Position numbers and translations under genes: made by a program. The notes below the pieces were generated by a model. The model searched no databases, had not been told where the DNA came from, and was given only the letters and a program-made list of their open reading frames with translations. Shown piece by piece: positions 50,919 to 59,756 of a DNA stretch of 64,000 bases. This DNA comes from Aldehydirespirator sp965248735 (GTDB lineage Bacteria > Actinomycetota > Acidimicrobiia > Acidimicrobiales > Aldehydirespiratoraceae): the NCBI GenBank assembly GCA_965248735.1, contig OZ252146.1, positions 1,860,001 to 1,924,000 of the forward strand. The letters are read 5' to 3'. Each line of letters begins with the position of its first letter. Positions within the stretch are counted from its first letter, which is position 1.

Positions 50919-51842
50919 GTGACCATCGTGGAGGCGCAGGCGCTGACTCAGCGTTTCGGCCCCACCGTCGCCCTCGACGGCCTAGACCTACAGATGCAGC
51001 CCGGCGTGACCGGGCTCGTCGGAGCCAACGGCGCGGGCAAGACCACCCTGCTCAACGCCATGCTCGGCCTGCGCATCCCCACCTCGGGATCGGTGACGGT
51101 GATGGGCTTCGACCCGCAGAAGGCCGGCCACAAGCTGAGGGCCATGGTGGGGTTCGCGCCTGAGCGCAACGTGCTACCGGACGAGATGCGTGCTGTCGAC
51201 TTCGTCCGCCACCTCGCCGAGGTCCAGGGCCTGCCCCGCAACGAGGCCCGCAACCGGGCCTCCGACAGCCTGTGGCTGGTCGGGCTGGGCGAGGAGCGGA
51301 CCCGCCCCCTGGGCACCATGTCCACCGGCCAGCGCCAGCGGGTGAAGCTGGCCCAGGCCATCGCCTCGGACCCCAAGCTGGTGCTGCTCGACGAGCCCAC
51401 CGACGGCCTCGACCCGGTGCAGCGCAGCGAGATGCTGACCCTCATCGGCCAGATCAGCCGCGACTTCTCCATGAACGTGGTGCTGTCGTCGCACGTGCTG
51501 GAAGAGGTCGAGCGGGTGTGCGACCACGTGGTGGCGCTCGACGCCGGCCGGCTGGTGGCCTGCGGGCCCATCGCTGAGCTGATCGGCGAGAGCGACGGGA
51601 TCACCCTCGAGCTGGTGGACGTGGCCGAACCGGCCGGATCGGTCGAGGCGGTGGAGTCGGCACTGCGCTCGGGCGGTTTGGACGTGCGGCGCGAGCAGAT
51701 GACTCTGAGGCTGCGGGGCGCGGACTTCGACGAGCTCTGCGACCGGGCCCGCGACGCGGTGGCCGCAGCCGGGGCCCGTATCCGCCGCCTGGAAACCCGG
51801 CGCCGCACACTTGAGGACATCTTCGAGGACGCCCCCCGATGA
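50919..51842 (+). CDS. ABC transporter ATPase, pair 1
   Basis: The ATPase has Walker A GANGAGKTTLL, signature STGQRQRVKLAQ, Walker B LVLLDEPTDGLDP and an H-loop SSHVLEEV, typical of ABC-2-type exporters. GTG 50919 is preferred; the frame is open to 50772, and the 5' part is low in coding character. The C-terminal domain of about 80 residues after the H-loop is common in this subgroup. The ATGA overlap couples it to the permease. Confidence 0.85.
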   Translation: MTIVEAQALTQRFGPTVALDGLDLQMQPGVTGLVGANGAGKTTLLNAMLGLRIPTSGSVTVMGFDPQKAGHKLRAMVGFAPERNVLPDEMRAVDFVRHLAEVQGLPRNEARNRASDSLWLVGLGEERTRPLGTMSTGQRQRVKLAQAIASDPKLVLLDEPTDGLDPVQRSEMLTLIGQISRDFSMNVVLSSHVLEEVERVCDHVVALDAGRLVACGPIAELIGESDGITLELVDVAEPAGSVEAVESALRSGGLDVRREQMTLRLRGADFDELCDRARDAVAAAGARIRRLETRRRTLEDIFEDAPR

Positions 51843-52792
51843 GCGACCCCACCCCCGGCACCGGTGCCGCCCGGGCAACTGACACAGCCGACACGGCTCG
51901 GATCATGGATCAGGGCTACCGGTCATACGACGGCCCGCGCACCGGCCTGCCGGGAGCGGTCCGCTCGGTGGTGCGCTACTCGGTGCGCCACACGCTGGGC
52001 CTGGGCCGCCCGGCGCGCCACAAGATCCTGCCCTGGCTGGCCGTGGTCATCGCGCTGGTGCCCGCGGTGGTCTTCGTGGGCCTTGCGGTGGTGCTCAACG
52101 TCGACCTGATCACCGATGAGATCCTGCCCGACTACCACGAGTACTACGGCTTCATCACCACCGCCCTGTTCTTCTACTGCGGGATCGTCGTGCCCGACAT
52201 CCTGGTGTCCGACCGCCGCAACGGGATGCTGCCGCTGTACCTGTCCACGCCTTTGGAGAGGTGGAGCTACCTCTCCTCCAAGGCGCTGGCCGTGGCGCTG
52301 ACATTGGCCGTCCTCACTATTGGACCGGTGTTGTTCCTGCTGGTGGCCTACACCATCGAGGGCTCCGGGCCTGACGGGCTGATCGAGTGGCTCAAGATCT
52401 TCGTGCGCATCATCGCGTCGGGAGCAGCCATATCGGCCGCGTTCACCGCGGCCAGCCTGGCCGCGGCCAGCCTCACCGATCGCAGGGCCTTCGCCTCGGT
52501 GGGCGTGATCCTGCTGCTGTGGGGCAGCGGCTTCACGACGCTGGCGCTGGTGGAGGCAGCCGATATGAGCGAGCGGATTTACGCCTTCGACCTCGGAGGG
52601 ATCTCCGACGAGCTCAAGAACAGGATCTACGGCGCCGAGCCGCCGCCCGCCCCCGGGGAGAACGAGTTCTTCCAGGGCTTCGGCCGCTCCCAGCTGTCCA
52701 CAACGTTCGTGGCCGCGGCCAACCTGGCTTGGGTGGCCCTGGGATCAGGCGTCGTGTGGTGGCGCTACCGGCGACTGGCGCTGAGCCGATGA
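51839..52792 (+). CDS. ABC-2-type transporter permease, pair 1
   Basis: The 317-residue protein has about six membrane spans from residue 60 on (LPWLAVVIALVPAVVFVGL, then FITTALFFYCGIVVP and SDRRNGMLPLYLSTPLER), matching the ABC-2 permease pattern of span, cytoplasmic loop with SDRR, span. Starts and stops overlap both neighbours by 4 nt (ATGA), so four genes form one unit. Confidence 0.82.
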   Translation: MSDPTPGTGAARATDTADTARIMDQGYRSYDGPRTGLPGAVRSVVRYSVRHTLGLGRPARHKILPWLAVVIALVPAVVFVGLAVVLNVDLITDEILPDYHEYYGFITTALFFYCGIVVPDILVSDRRNGMLPLYLSTPLERWSYLSSKALAVALTLAVLTIGPVLFLLVAYTIEGSGPDGLIEWLKIFVRIIASGAAISAAFTAASLAAASLTDRRAFASVGVILLLWGSGFTTLALVEAADMSERIYAFDLGGISDELKNRIYGAEPPPAPGENEFFQGFGRSQLSTTFVAAANLAWVALGSGVVWWRYRRLALSR

Positions 52793-53823
52793 GCACGAAC
52801 CCGCCCGCTCCGAAGCCTCCGGAACGACCTGCGCCCGCGCCGGCACCGCCCGCCGGAGCACCCGCGGCTGGCCGGGCTCAACCCCCGCCGCCGTTGCCGC
52901 CCAACGGCTCGGCCATGGTCGAGGTGGACGGCGTGTCGAAGGTGTTCGGAGACGTGGTCGCGGTGTCCGATGTGAGCTTCTCGGTGAGGGCCGGGGTCAC
53001 CGCCCTGCTCGGCCCCAACGGAGCGGGCAAGTCCACTCTGTTCAGGGTCATGTGCGGGCTGACCCCGCCCACCAAGGGAACCGTCCGGGTGCTGGGAGCG
53101 GACGCCCGCCGCGACCGCGACGTGCGGGGCCGCATCGGCCTAGTCCCCCAACAGGACGGCCTGTTCGACCGGCTAAGCGCTCAGCAGTTCGTGACTGTGG
53201 CCGCGGCCACTGAGGCCGTCCCGGAGCCGGAGCGCGCCGCCCGGCGGGCACTGGGAGTGGTGGACCTCGACCCCGACGACTCCAGGCCGGTGTCGGGGTT
53301 CTCCAAGGGCATGCGCCAGCGGGTGAAGCTGGCCGCGGCGCTGGTGCATGACCCCGAGGTGCTGATCCTCGACGAGCCCCTCGCCGGGCTCGACCCTGTG
53401 CAGCGGCGCCGCATGATCGAGCTGTTCCACGGGCTGGGCGACGAGGGTCGCTGCGTGCTGGTGTCCAGCCACGTTCTTGAGGAGGTCGCCCGCCTCGGAT
53501 CTCGGATCCTCATGATCGCCCAGGGCCGGCTGGCCGCCACCGGCGACTACCGCGAGCTGCGCGAGCTGATGGACGACCGCCCCCACCGGATCCGCATCAA
53601 CGTGGACCGGCCCCGCCAGTTCGCGGCGGCCCTGGTGGAGTCGGGCACTGCCGTGGGGGTGAGCGTCGGTGCGGACACCCTCATCGTGGACACCCGCGAC
53701 GTGGACCGCCTGGGCCGCGAGGTCGCGCCGCTGGCCCAGCGGCTCGAAGCCCGCCTGTCTCGGGTCGCCCCCCTCGACGAGGACCTCGAGTCGGTGTTCC
53801 GCTATCTGGTGGAGAAGCGATGA
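52789..53823 (+). CDS. ABC transporter ATPase, pair 2
   Basis: The 344-residue ATPase has a Pro/Ala-rich N-terminal tail (about residues 4-42) and then Walker A GPNGAGKSTLF, signature SGFSKGMRQRVKLAAAL, Walker B LILDEPLAGLDP and H-loop SSHVLEEV. The C-terminal domain matches that of the pair 1 ATPase, so the pairs arose by duplication and may form one hetero-complex. Confidence 0.85.
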   Translation: MSTNPPAPKPPERPAPAPAPPAGAPAAGRAQPPPPLPPNGSAMVEVDGVSKVFGDVVAVSDVSFSVRAGVTALLGPNGAGKSTLFRVMCGLTPPTKGTVRVLGADARRDRDVRGRIGLVPQQDGLFDRLSAQQFVTVAAATEAVPEPERAARRALGVVDLDPDDSRPVSGFSKGMRQRVKLAAALVHDPEVLILDEPLAGLDPVQRRRMIELFHGLGDEGRCVLVSSHVLEEVARLGSRILMIAQGRLAATGDYRELRELMDDRPHRIRINVDRPRQFAAALVESGTAVGVSVGADTLIVDTRDVDRLGREVAPLAQRLEARLSRVAPLDEDLESVFRYLVEKR

Positions 53824-54608
53824 CCGCGCCCATCGCCGGCCGGACCCGTCGGCACGTGCCCCGCCTCCGAGCCGCGGCGCTGACCTACCGGGTGCTGGTC
53901 CGCCAGGTCGTCACGCCGGGAAAGCTCGTTGCGCTGGGTGCGCTCGGGGCGCTCATGATCCTGGTCGGCTGGCTGGTCGGCCTCGCCGCCGGCGACGGCG
54001 AGCGGGGCGTGGCCGGGTTGCTGCGAGACGGCGCCGGCTACGCCGACGGCTTCGGCCTGATCATCATCGTGCCCATCGTGGCGCTGGTGTTCGGCTCTTC
54101 CGTGCTGGGCGAGACCCGCGAGGACGGCACCCTCGTCTATCTGTGGCTGCGCCCCATGGACCGCGGCCCGATCGTGGCGGGGGCCGCGGCCGCGGCGGCC
54201 ACCGCGGCGCTGCCTCTGACCGTGATCCCGACCGCGGTGGGCGGTTGGCTGGCGGCCGGCCGCGTCGCGGGGTCCGCGGACCTGGTGTGGGGCGCGGCGG
54301 CCGCGGCCGCGCTGGGCACGGCGGCCTACTCGTCCCTGTTCGTTCTCGTGGGGCTGCTGGTGCGCAAGCCGATCATGTGGGGCATCGGCTACGTGCTGCT
54401 GTGGGAGGGCCTGGCCGTGGAACTGGGCGATTTCGCGGCCCGCCTGTCGCTGAGGGGCTACACCCGATCGGTGCTGAGCCGGGTCGCCGAGGTCGACTAC
54501 GGCTTCGACGCCCACACGACCACCACCGCGCTGGTGGTGCTGGCCGCGGTGGCGGTCGCGGGCCTGGCGGTGGCCGCGGTCAGGCTCAACCGCCTCGAAG
54601 TCGACTAG
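53820..54608 (+). CDS. ABC-2-type transporter permease, pair 2
   Basis: The 262-residue protein has about six membrane spans (ALGALGALMILVGWLVGL, then LIIIVPIVALVFGSSV and later Ala-rich spans) and the loop GETREDGTLVYLWLRP, the counterpart of the SDRR loop in pair 1. It completes the four-gene exporter unit. No substrate clue is present. Confidence 0.8.
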   Translation: MTAPIAGRTRRHVPRLRAAALTYRVLVRQVVTPGKLVALGALGALMILVGWLVGLAAGDGERGVAGLLRDGAGYADGFGLIIIVPIVALVFGSSVLGETREDGTLVYLWLRPMDRGPIVAGAAAAAATAALPLTVIPTAVGGWLAAGRVAGSADLVWGAAAAAALGTAAYSSLFVLVGLLVRKPIMWGIGYVLLWEGLAVELGDFAARLSLRGYTRSVLSRVAEVDYGFDAHTTTTALVVLAAVAVAGLAVAAVRLNRLEVD

Positions 54609-54630
54609 AACGTGCGGCCGCCCGATCCAG

Positions 54631-55407
54631 CTAGCGGCCGGTGAAGGCGGCCTTTCCAGGGCCCTTCTCCAGGAAGCTGCCCACTCCGATGGCGGCGTCG
54701 TCGGTGGCGAAGCAGTCGCCGAAGTGCTCGGTCTCGCGGGCCACCGCGTCGGCTAGCGGCAGGGCCAGGCCGTCCATCACGGATTGCTTGGCCATGCGCA
54801 GCGCGGCCGGGCCCGCTGCGTAGCCTGCGGCCATCTCCACCGCGGCGTCGTAGGTCTCGTCCGGGGGATGCACCGCTGAGATGAGGCCGATGTCGAGGGC
54901 CTCGTCCGGATACACGTTGCGTCCGGTGTAGATGATCTCCTTGGCTCGGGTGACGCCCACGAGGCGGGGCAGCCGCTGGGTTCCTCCGCCGCCGGGGATG
55001 ATCCCGAGACGGATCTCGGGCTGGCCGAGCACCGCGTCCTCCGCAGCCACCCTGAAATCGGTGGCCATGGCCAGCTCCATGCCGCCGCCGAGCGCGTAGC
55101 CGTTCACGGCCGACACCGTGATCTGGGGCATGTTCTCCACCGCCAGGAAGGCGTCGTTGAACAGGCGCGACAGCGCTCGGGCTTCCGCGGGATCAAGGCC
55201 GGTGAAGCCTCCGATGTCGGCGCCGGCCGCGAAGATCCTCGGCCCTCCCCACACCACCGCGGCTCTCACGTCGCCGTCGGCCGCGATGGTGTTCGCGGCC
55301 TCGGTCAGCTCGGCGAGCACTTGGGGGTTGAAGGCGTTCATCTTGGGCCGATCGATGCGAATGGTGGCCACGCCCCCGCCGGTCTCGACTCGAACGAAGT
55401 CACCCAC
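54631..55407 (-). CDS. Enoyl-CoA hydratase/isomerase (crotonase) family protein
   Basis: The 258-residue protein has the oxyanion-hole segments FAAGADIGGF and NGYALGGGMELAMATD and both catalytic glutamates of hydratases, in GGGME and QPEIRLGIIPGGGGTQRL. It should hydrate enoyl-CoA in beta-oxidation-like pathways. It is convergent with the ABC operon and divergent from the SDR gene. Confidence 0.87.
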   Translation of the reverse strand: MGDFVRVETGGGVATIRIDRPKMNAFNPQVLAELTEAANTIAADGDVRAAVVWGGPRIFAAGADIGGFTGLDPAEARALSRLFNDAFLAVENMPQITVSAVNGYALGGGMELAMATDFRVAAEDAVLGQPEIRLGIIPGGGGTQRLPRLVGVTRAKEIIYTGRNVYPDEALDIGLISAVHPPDETYDAAVEMAAGYAAGPAALRMAKQSVMDGLALPLADAVARETEHFGDCFATDDAAIGVGSFLEKGPGKAAFTGR

Positions 55408-55488
55408 AACTGTCTCCTCCCGTAGCGGGCCAGCAACCCTAGTGGTCTCGGTGCGGCGGTATCGTCACGCACCATCGAAGGGAGACCG

Positions 55489-56295
55489 ATGGACCTTTCC
55501 CCCGACAGCGTCCTGCTAACCGACCGGGTCGCAGTGGTGACCGGCGCGGCCCGCGGGATAGGCGCGGCCACCGCGCTGGCCCTGGCCCGCTTCGGTGCGG
55601 ATGTGGCCGTGTTCGACAAGGATCCCACACTCTTGCCCGATGTGGTTCAACAGGTGGAGGCGGTGGGGCGCCGTCGCTGCCTGTCAGACGTGCTCGACGC
55701 CCGCGACGACGGTGCCGTGGCCGCCTTCCTGCAGCGTGTCCACGACGAGCTCGGTCCCATCGACGTGCTTGTCAACAATGCGGGCGGGACCTTCCGGGCC
55801 CGTTTCGACGACGTGTCTCCCAAGGGGGAGCACACCCTGATCCGGGAGAACTTCTCCACGGTCACGAACTGCGTGCGCCACGGCATCCCGCTGATGTCCG
55901 ACGGCGGCGCCATCATCAACGTCACCTCAGTGGAGGCCCATCACGCCGCCCCCGCCTTCGCGGTCTACGCGGCCATGAAGGCGGCGGTGGAGCAATTCAC
56001 CAAGACCCTGGCCGTGGAGTACGGTCATCGGGGCATCCGGGTCAACTGTGTGGCGCCCGACATGATGCCGACTCCCGGAGACGCCGCGCTGGCCGAGCAG
56101 TCGACCTCATTGATGGAGGGCTTGCACCCCACCCCGCTGCGCCGGACCGGTCACGCGGAGGAGTGCGCGGCTGTGATCGTGTTCCTGGCCTCGGACATGG
56201 CCAGCTTCGTCAACGGGGCGTCCATCCTGGTGGACGGAGGCACGGTGGCGGCCGGCACTTGGAAGACCCGCTTCGACGGCACCTTCGGCCTGTAG
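55489..56295 (+). CDS. Short-chain dehydrogenase/reductase (SDR)
   Basis: The 268-residue Rossmann protein has TGAARGIG (cofactor loop), NNAG, catalytic Ser in INVTSVEA and YAAMK (Tyr-x3-Lys), and a late DGGTVAAG. An acidic residue in VFDKDP at the end of strand 2 favours NAD. It reduces or oxidises a hydroxyl group; the substrate is unknown. Confidence 0.86.
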   Translation: MDLSPDSVLLTDRVAVVTGAARGIGAATALALARFGADVAVFDKDPTLLPDVVQQVEAVGRRRCLSDVLDARDDGAVAAFLQRVHDELGPIDVLVNNAGGTFRARFDDVSPKGEHTLIRENFSTVTNCVRHGIPLMSDGGAIINVTSVEAHHAAPAFAVYAAMKAAVEQFTKTLAVEYGHRGIRVNCVAPDMMPTPGDAALAEQSTSLMEGLHPTPLRRTGHAEECAAVIVFLASDMASFVNGASILVDGGTVAAGTWKTRFDGTFGL

Positions 56296-56566
56296 CCCCC
56301 GGAGGCGGGCCTGTCCAAACCTGGATGCTTCGCATCGCCCGGTATGGAAGTGAATCCGTTAGAAGTCTCGCCCACAGACCAGCGTGGTGAGCGCGACGCG
56401 GATGTCTCGGGGATCCACCACCTGGCAGCGTGCCGACACTAGCGTGGCGACATCGTGGCGCACACCACAGGCAGGTATATTACATGCGTCCACAGGCATC
56501 TCCATGTTTTCACGGCCTGTTGACACGGAATACACTCTGCCCAAGGGCCGGGTGGCGAACATGTGT
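56296..56566. other. Non-coding stretch before the orphan module
   Basis: No convincing gene. The sequence becomes noticeably less GC-rich than the flanking genes from about 56400. It may mark the left edge of an acquired segment. Confidence 0.45.
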
Positions 56567-56595
56567 TTGGATTTCGCTCACGGACTCGCTATGCT
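56567..56595 (+). promoter_or_regulatory. Candidate sigma70-type promoter
   Basis: TTGGAT (56567-56572) and TATGCT (56590-56595) with exactly 17 bp between them, upstream of the structured leader and the 56713 gene. Confidence 0.5.
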
Positions 56596-56607
56596 GGACG
56601 TAGCGTG

Positions 56608-56648
56608 GTAGACATATCGAGTATCTACACGTACTCGCATTAGTCTAC
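56608..56648 (+). promoter_or_regulatory. Nested inverted repeats in the leader
   Basis: Outer arms GTAGAC (56608-56613) and GTCTAC (56643-56648) enclose inner arms CGAGTA (56618-56623) and TACTCG (56632-56637). They lie just downstream of the candidate promoter and could form a two-stem RNA hairpin or a double operator. TATCCACA, similar to a DnaA box, follows twice before the next gene. Confidence 0.55.
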
Positions 56649-56712
56649 AAGTATCCACATGCATCCCCAGCATATCCCCAGCTATATCCACAGCAACCAG
56701 ACCGGAGGAGAC

Positions 56713-57027
56713 ATGCCCAAGGCCGTCGAGCACCATCGAGAGCAATCCGATGCTCCGCCTACCCCAAGACCGTCGCTACATGAGAGGGTCATGGCCGACC
56801 CAGACACTCGGCACTCATACTTCAACACAACTCAAGGCATGCTCACTGGCGATCCTGCCCATGACGACATGAACGAGATCCTCAAGGTCCTCGATGACCA
56901 TAAGATCGTCTATCTCTACGACCCGGACACGAACCGTCCCCGGCCGACCTTCTATTCCCGACGGACGATTAGCATCGGCCTCGCGGAGATCTCCCAGGCT
57001 GCCAGGAGGCTCGCGGTCGCTTCCTGA
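56713..57027 (+). CDS. Hypothetical protein, first gene of the orphan module
   Basis: This 104-residue protein starts at ATG 56713 with GGAGGAG just upstream, one of the best ribosome binding sites in the window. It is hydrophilic, with an N-terminal disordered part and a compact segment MNEILKVLDDHKIVYLYD followed by RRTISIGLAEISQAARRL. No motif is recognised. The downstream frame continues in register after its TGA. Confidence 0.65.
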   Translation: MPKAVEHHREQSDAPPTPRPSLHERVMADPDTRHSYFNTTQGMLTGDPAHDDMNEILKVLDDHKIVYLYDPDTNRPRPTFYSRRTISIGLAEISQAARRLAVAS

Positions 57028-57071
57028 GCGCCCCAACTCCTGGCTGCACCCGAACGGACGGATCGGCAGAG

Positions 57072-57239
57072 GCGGATCGGCACAGGAACTGAGGTCGCTG
57101 TGCTTGCGTGGAAACGGCATCTGATGAGGCTCTTGCGCCAGTTGCGGATCGGCACAGGAACTGAGGTCGCTGTGCTTGCGTGGAAACGGCATCTGATGAG
57201 GCTCTTGCGCCAGTTGCGGATCGGCACAGGAACTGAGGT
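57072..57239 (+). repeat. 72-bp tandem repeat, 2.3 copies
   Basis: Two full 72-bp copies start at 57072 and 57144; a third begins at 57216 and diverges after 24 bp. Each copy has GCACAG/CTGTGC inverted arms and an ACTGAGGT...GTGCTT segment that resembles the start region of the next gene, which suggests duplication of a translation-initiation region. The length keeps the reading frame. Confidence 0.9.
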
Positions 57240-58254
57240 GGAGGTGGTGCTTCTCTGCGCGGCCTCCGGCACCGGTCTGACCAACATCGCCGATTCGCTC
57301 GGGAGCGCCAACCGTCGTCTCGTCGTCCGGGATCTCGAAAATCTGGTCTGCACCTGGCACCGGGAACCCCCTGAGGAGGGAGAGACGGAGGTGGATCTCC
57401 CGAAAATGGAGGCGGTAGCCAGGCGCCCGCGGCGCGAGCTATATGAGAGTTGGCGTCTCGCATGCACTCAGATGTTGGACGACATCGTGGAGCAGAGCCC
57501 CTCCGGTCCTGCCGTGATGTCGCTGCACTTGACTTGGTACAACCCAGACACAAGCGAATTCTTCTCCCCGATCGACCTATCGAAGTTAGTAAGAAGCGAT
57601 TGCTCGATTGTACACGTCGTCGTACTGGTTGATGACATTTATGACATGTACTATCGACTGCGAGGCGACAAGGAACTCTATGCGGACGAGTTCATGGCGC
57701 ACCATTGCCGCATGCTCAAGAAGTTGCTGCAGAAAACAGACGACCCAAGACTTCAACAGAAACTCGATAGCGTAGTCCAGAAGCAAGTTATAGAGTTGGC
57801 GCTTGGAGACTTGTTAATGTGGCGTCGTTCAGAGATGATTCAGGCAGAGAACATGGCTCGATCACTTGGTGCGAAACTTACAGTGCTCGGCACGAAGCAT
57901 GACAAGCGTGTTCTTCAGAAGATCATCTCGAATCCCGACACTCCGAGAATCTATCTCTCTCACCGAATCACTGAGCACCGCCGACACAACATGAGCACGC
58001 GCACGAGCGACGAGCCCTTGGGAGACTGGATTTCCGCAGTCCACGAAGTCAATACTCTGCACCAAGAGTTCGTAAGCGCAGGCCAAGTACTCATCAATCC
58101 GACCGCAATTGATGAGTTGCGATTCGATCTCGCGAACTTTGAGGGCCGGCGCGATCCTCGCCTCGCAAAGCGCTGGCCGATGCCCGAGCCGAGCAACACT
58201 TGCTCTGGACCCGTCCGCACTCCGACCGCGACCCGCAACACAGGACAATACTGA
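57238..58254 (+). CDS. Hypothetical protein with degenerate P-loop-like N-terminus
   Basis: I do not recognise this protein of about 338 residues. From GTG 57238 (or 57244) it begins with VVLLCAASGTGLTNIADSL, which resembles a nucleotide-binding loop but lacks the lysine; later VHVVVLVDDIYDMYYRL could be a Walker B-like strand. The rest is helical and charged, with no membrane segment. The frame is open through the tandem repeats upstream, so the start could be further 5'. Near 58164 a second frame continues with DARAEQHLLWTRPHSDRDPQ, so the last 25 residues here (SGPVRTPTATRN...) are probably out of register and the true protein includes the next ORF. Confidence 0.55.
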   Translation: MEVVLLCAASGTGLTNIADSLGSANRRLVVRDLENLVCTWHREPPEEGETEVDLPKMEAVARRPRRELYESWRLACTQMLDDIVEQSPSGPAVMSLHLTWYNPDTSEFFSPIDLSKLVRSDCSIVHVVVLVDDIYDMYYRLRGDKELYADEFMAHHCRMLKKLLQKTDDPRLQQKLDSVVQKQVIELALGDLLMWRRSEMIQAENMARSLGAKLTVLGTKHDKRVLQKIISNPDTPRIYLSHRITEHRRHNMSTRTSDEPLGDWISAVHEVNTLHQEFVSAGQVLINPTAIDELRFDLANFEGRRDPRLAKRWPMPEPSNTCSGPVRTPTATRNTGQY

Positions 58255-59156
58255 CTGACGATGATCCCTCCGAAGTCGATGACGAGGACGTATCCCGCAT
58301 CATCGCGAGTTCTTTGGCGAATAGGATCTACTTTGAGATTGCGTTTCGAGACCATGTTATTGTGGAGAACACTCCGAACCTGTGCGTGTACCGACCGTTC
58401 TTTTGCGAGGATAAGGATGAAGCGGAATCCGCAGCCGACTGGTCAAGTGGCGTCAACCGTGAGATCAAGCACTGGAAGAATGCGCACAGGAATCGTGCTG
58501 AGGGTCTGCCGGCCCAGACAACCCCGAACGACGACGTCCTGCGCCGGATTGCGTTCGTGCACACCAAAGACGAGATCAAATGCCGAATACGGTGGCTGTT
58601 GACAGCGGGCAACGACACGGTCTTGCGCGGCAACGCTAGAAGGCATCTGGAAGGGAACTGGAGAGCACTGGGCATGACAAGCACCGAGAGTGACGATCTG
58701 TTGGATGGCAAGCTTCCCGAAGCGGATCCATCTCAGCTAGGTCGAAGCCCAGATGATCCTATGATCCGACAGAAGCCCAAGGAGGTTCTTGCGCAGATCC
58801 GGCCAGCAGCACAGATCGCACTGTACTTGGCGTTTGCCTCGCTTAACCGTCCGGGCACCGCCGAAGACGATGCAGAGGATGTTACGATCGGATTGGATCA
58901 GGTGGCTTTCTATTGGATTGTCGAAACCGAGAGCCGCGACGCTGCAAGACTCAGGGATCTGGTACGTAAGCTGAGTAGATTCTTCGCGGGCGATTTCGAC
59001 GCGCAGGCTGTTGCGGACAATAACGAAAACTTTTGGCGTGCCTGTGACGAGGTCTTTGAGGCCGAGAGGGGTATCGCATTCGAAGAGCACGTTGCTCAGA
59101 TACTCGGAATCGACTACGCAGGGCTCAAGCAACTAGCGGACCAAGCGAGTCAGTAG
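58200..59156 (+). CDS. Hypothetical protein, probably the C-terminal part of the preceding gene
   Basis: This 318-residue frame (TTG 58200 is an arbitrary start; the frame is open from about 58167) is hydrophilic and mostly helical, with RIYFEIAFRDHVIVENT, TNPN-like acidic loops and VRKLSRFFAGDFD. I see no known motif. Sensible coding sequence extends upstream into the region where it overlaps the preceding frame by 55 nt, so a one-base deletion near 58164-58172 most likely split one protein of about 660 residues. It is the last gene of the low-GC module. Confidence 0.55.
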   Translation: MLWTRPHSDRDPQHRTILTDDDPSEVDDEDVSRIIASSLANRIYFEIAFRDHVIVENTPNLCVYRPFFCEDKDEAESAADWSSGVNREIKHWKNAHRNRAEGLPAQTTPNDDVLRRIAFVHTKDEIKCRIRWLLTAGNDTVLRGNARRHLEGNWRALGMTSTESDDLLDGKLPEADPSQLGRSPDDPMIRQKPKEVLAQIRPAAQIALYLAFASLNRPGTAEDDAEDVTIGLDQVAFYWIVETESRDAARLRDLVRKLSRFFAGDFDAQAVADNNENFWRACDEVFEAERGIAFEEHVAQILGIDYAGLKQLADQASQ

Positions 59157-59267
59157 CCGCGTCAACTTCCGCCTAGGAGACTGCTGAGCAATCGGGCTGG
59201 TGGTCTGGGGCGTGTCGGGGGCAGCGGGTGTCGGGCGGGGTGTCGCTGCCTGGCCAGTGGGCGGGGG

Positions 59268-59735
59268 TCAGGTCACGACATTGGGCCGGGGATGGCCCTG
59301 GGCCTCGCACAGGGCGTAATAGGCGGCGAGCACGCCGGGGCCGTCGGTGACGGACTCCACGTTGCCGTGGGCGTCGAGGTTGAGGTTCACGCCGTACATC
59401 TGGAACCACACCTCGGTCGGCTCGGTGTTGTCGGCGGGCACGGTGAGGGTGTGCACGCTGCCGGCCGGTTCGAACAGGAACGATCCGGCTCGGTTCACCT
59501 CGGGGTACTCGGCGTACTTCCAGGCCCCGCTCACCGTGTAGCCGTACACCGGGCCGGTGTGGCGGTGCCTCTGCACCACCACCCCCGGAGCGAAGCGGTT
59601 GCGGATCACCCAGAGCGACTCGTCGGCCCGCACCATCAGCACCTTGAGCTCGATACCGCCCCCGGCGTCCACCCACGGCAGCTCCTCGTCGCCGCGGTGA
59701 ATGGCTGTGCCCGGCTCGACGGTTGTGTCAGTCAT
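59268..59735 (-). CDS. Cupin, 2,4'-dihydroxyacetophenone dioxygenase family
   Basis: The 155-residue cupin has VQRHRHTGPVYGYTVSGAW and FEPAGSVHTL, carrying the histidines and glutamate-region typical of the family named after 2,4'-dihydroxyacetophenone dioxygenase. Such proteins bind iron and cleave C-C bonds in some cases; this member's substrate is unknown. It follows the PAC2 gene by 21 nt on the same strand. Confidence 0.8.
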   Translation of the reverse strand: MTDTTVEPGTAIHRGDEELPWVDAGGGIELKVLMVRADESLWVIRNRFAPGVVVQRHRHTGPVYGYTVSGAWKYAEYPEVNRAGSFLFEPAGSVHTLTVPADNTEPTEVWFQMYGVNLNLDAHGNVESVTDGPGVLAAYYALCEAQGHPRPNVVT

Positions 59736-59756
59736 CCTGCTTCTCTCCGGTCCGCG

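Noticed and set aside
56649..56700. Replication origin from TATCCACA-like words
   Set aside because: Only two imperfect DnaA-box-like words, with no dnaA, dnaN or replication initiator gene nearby.
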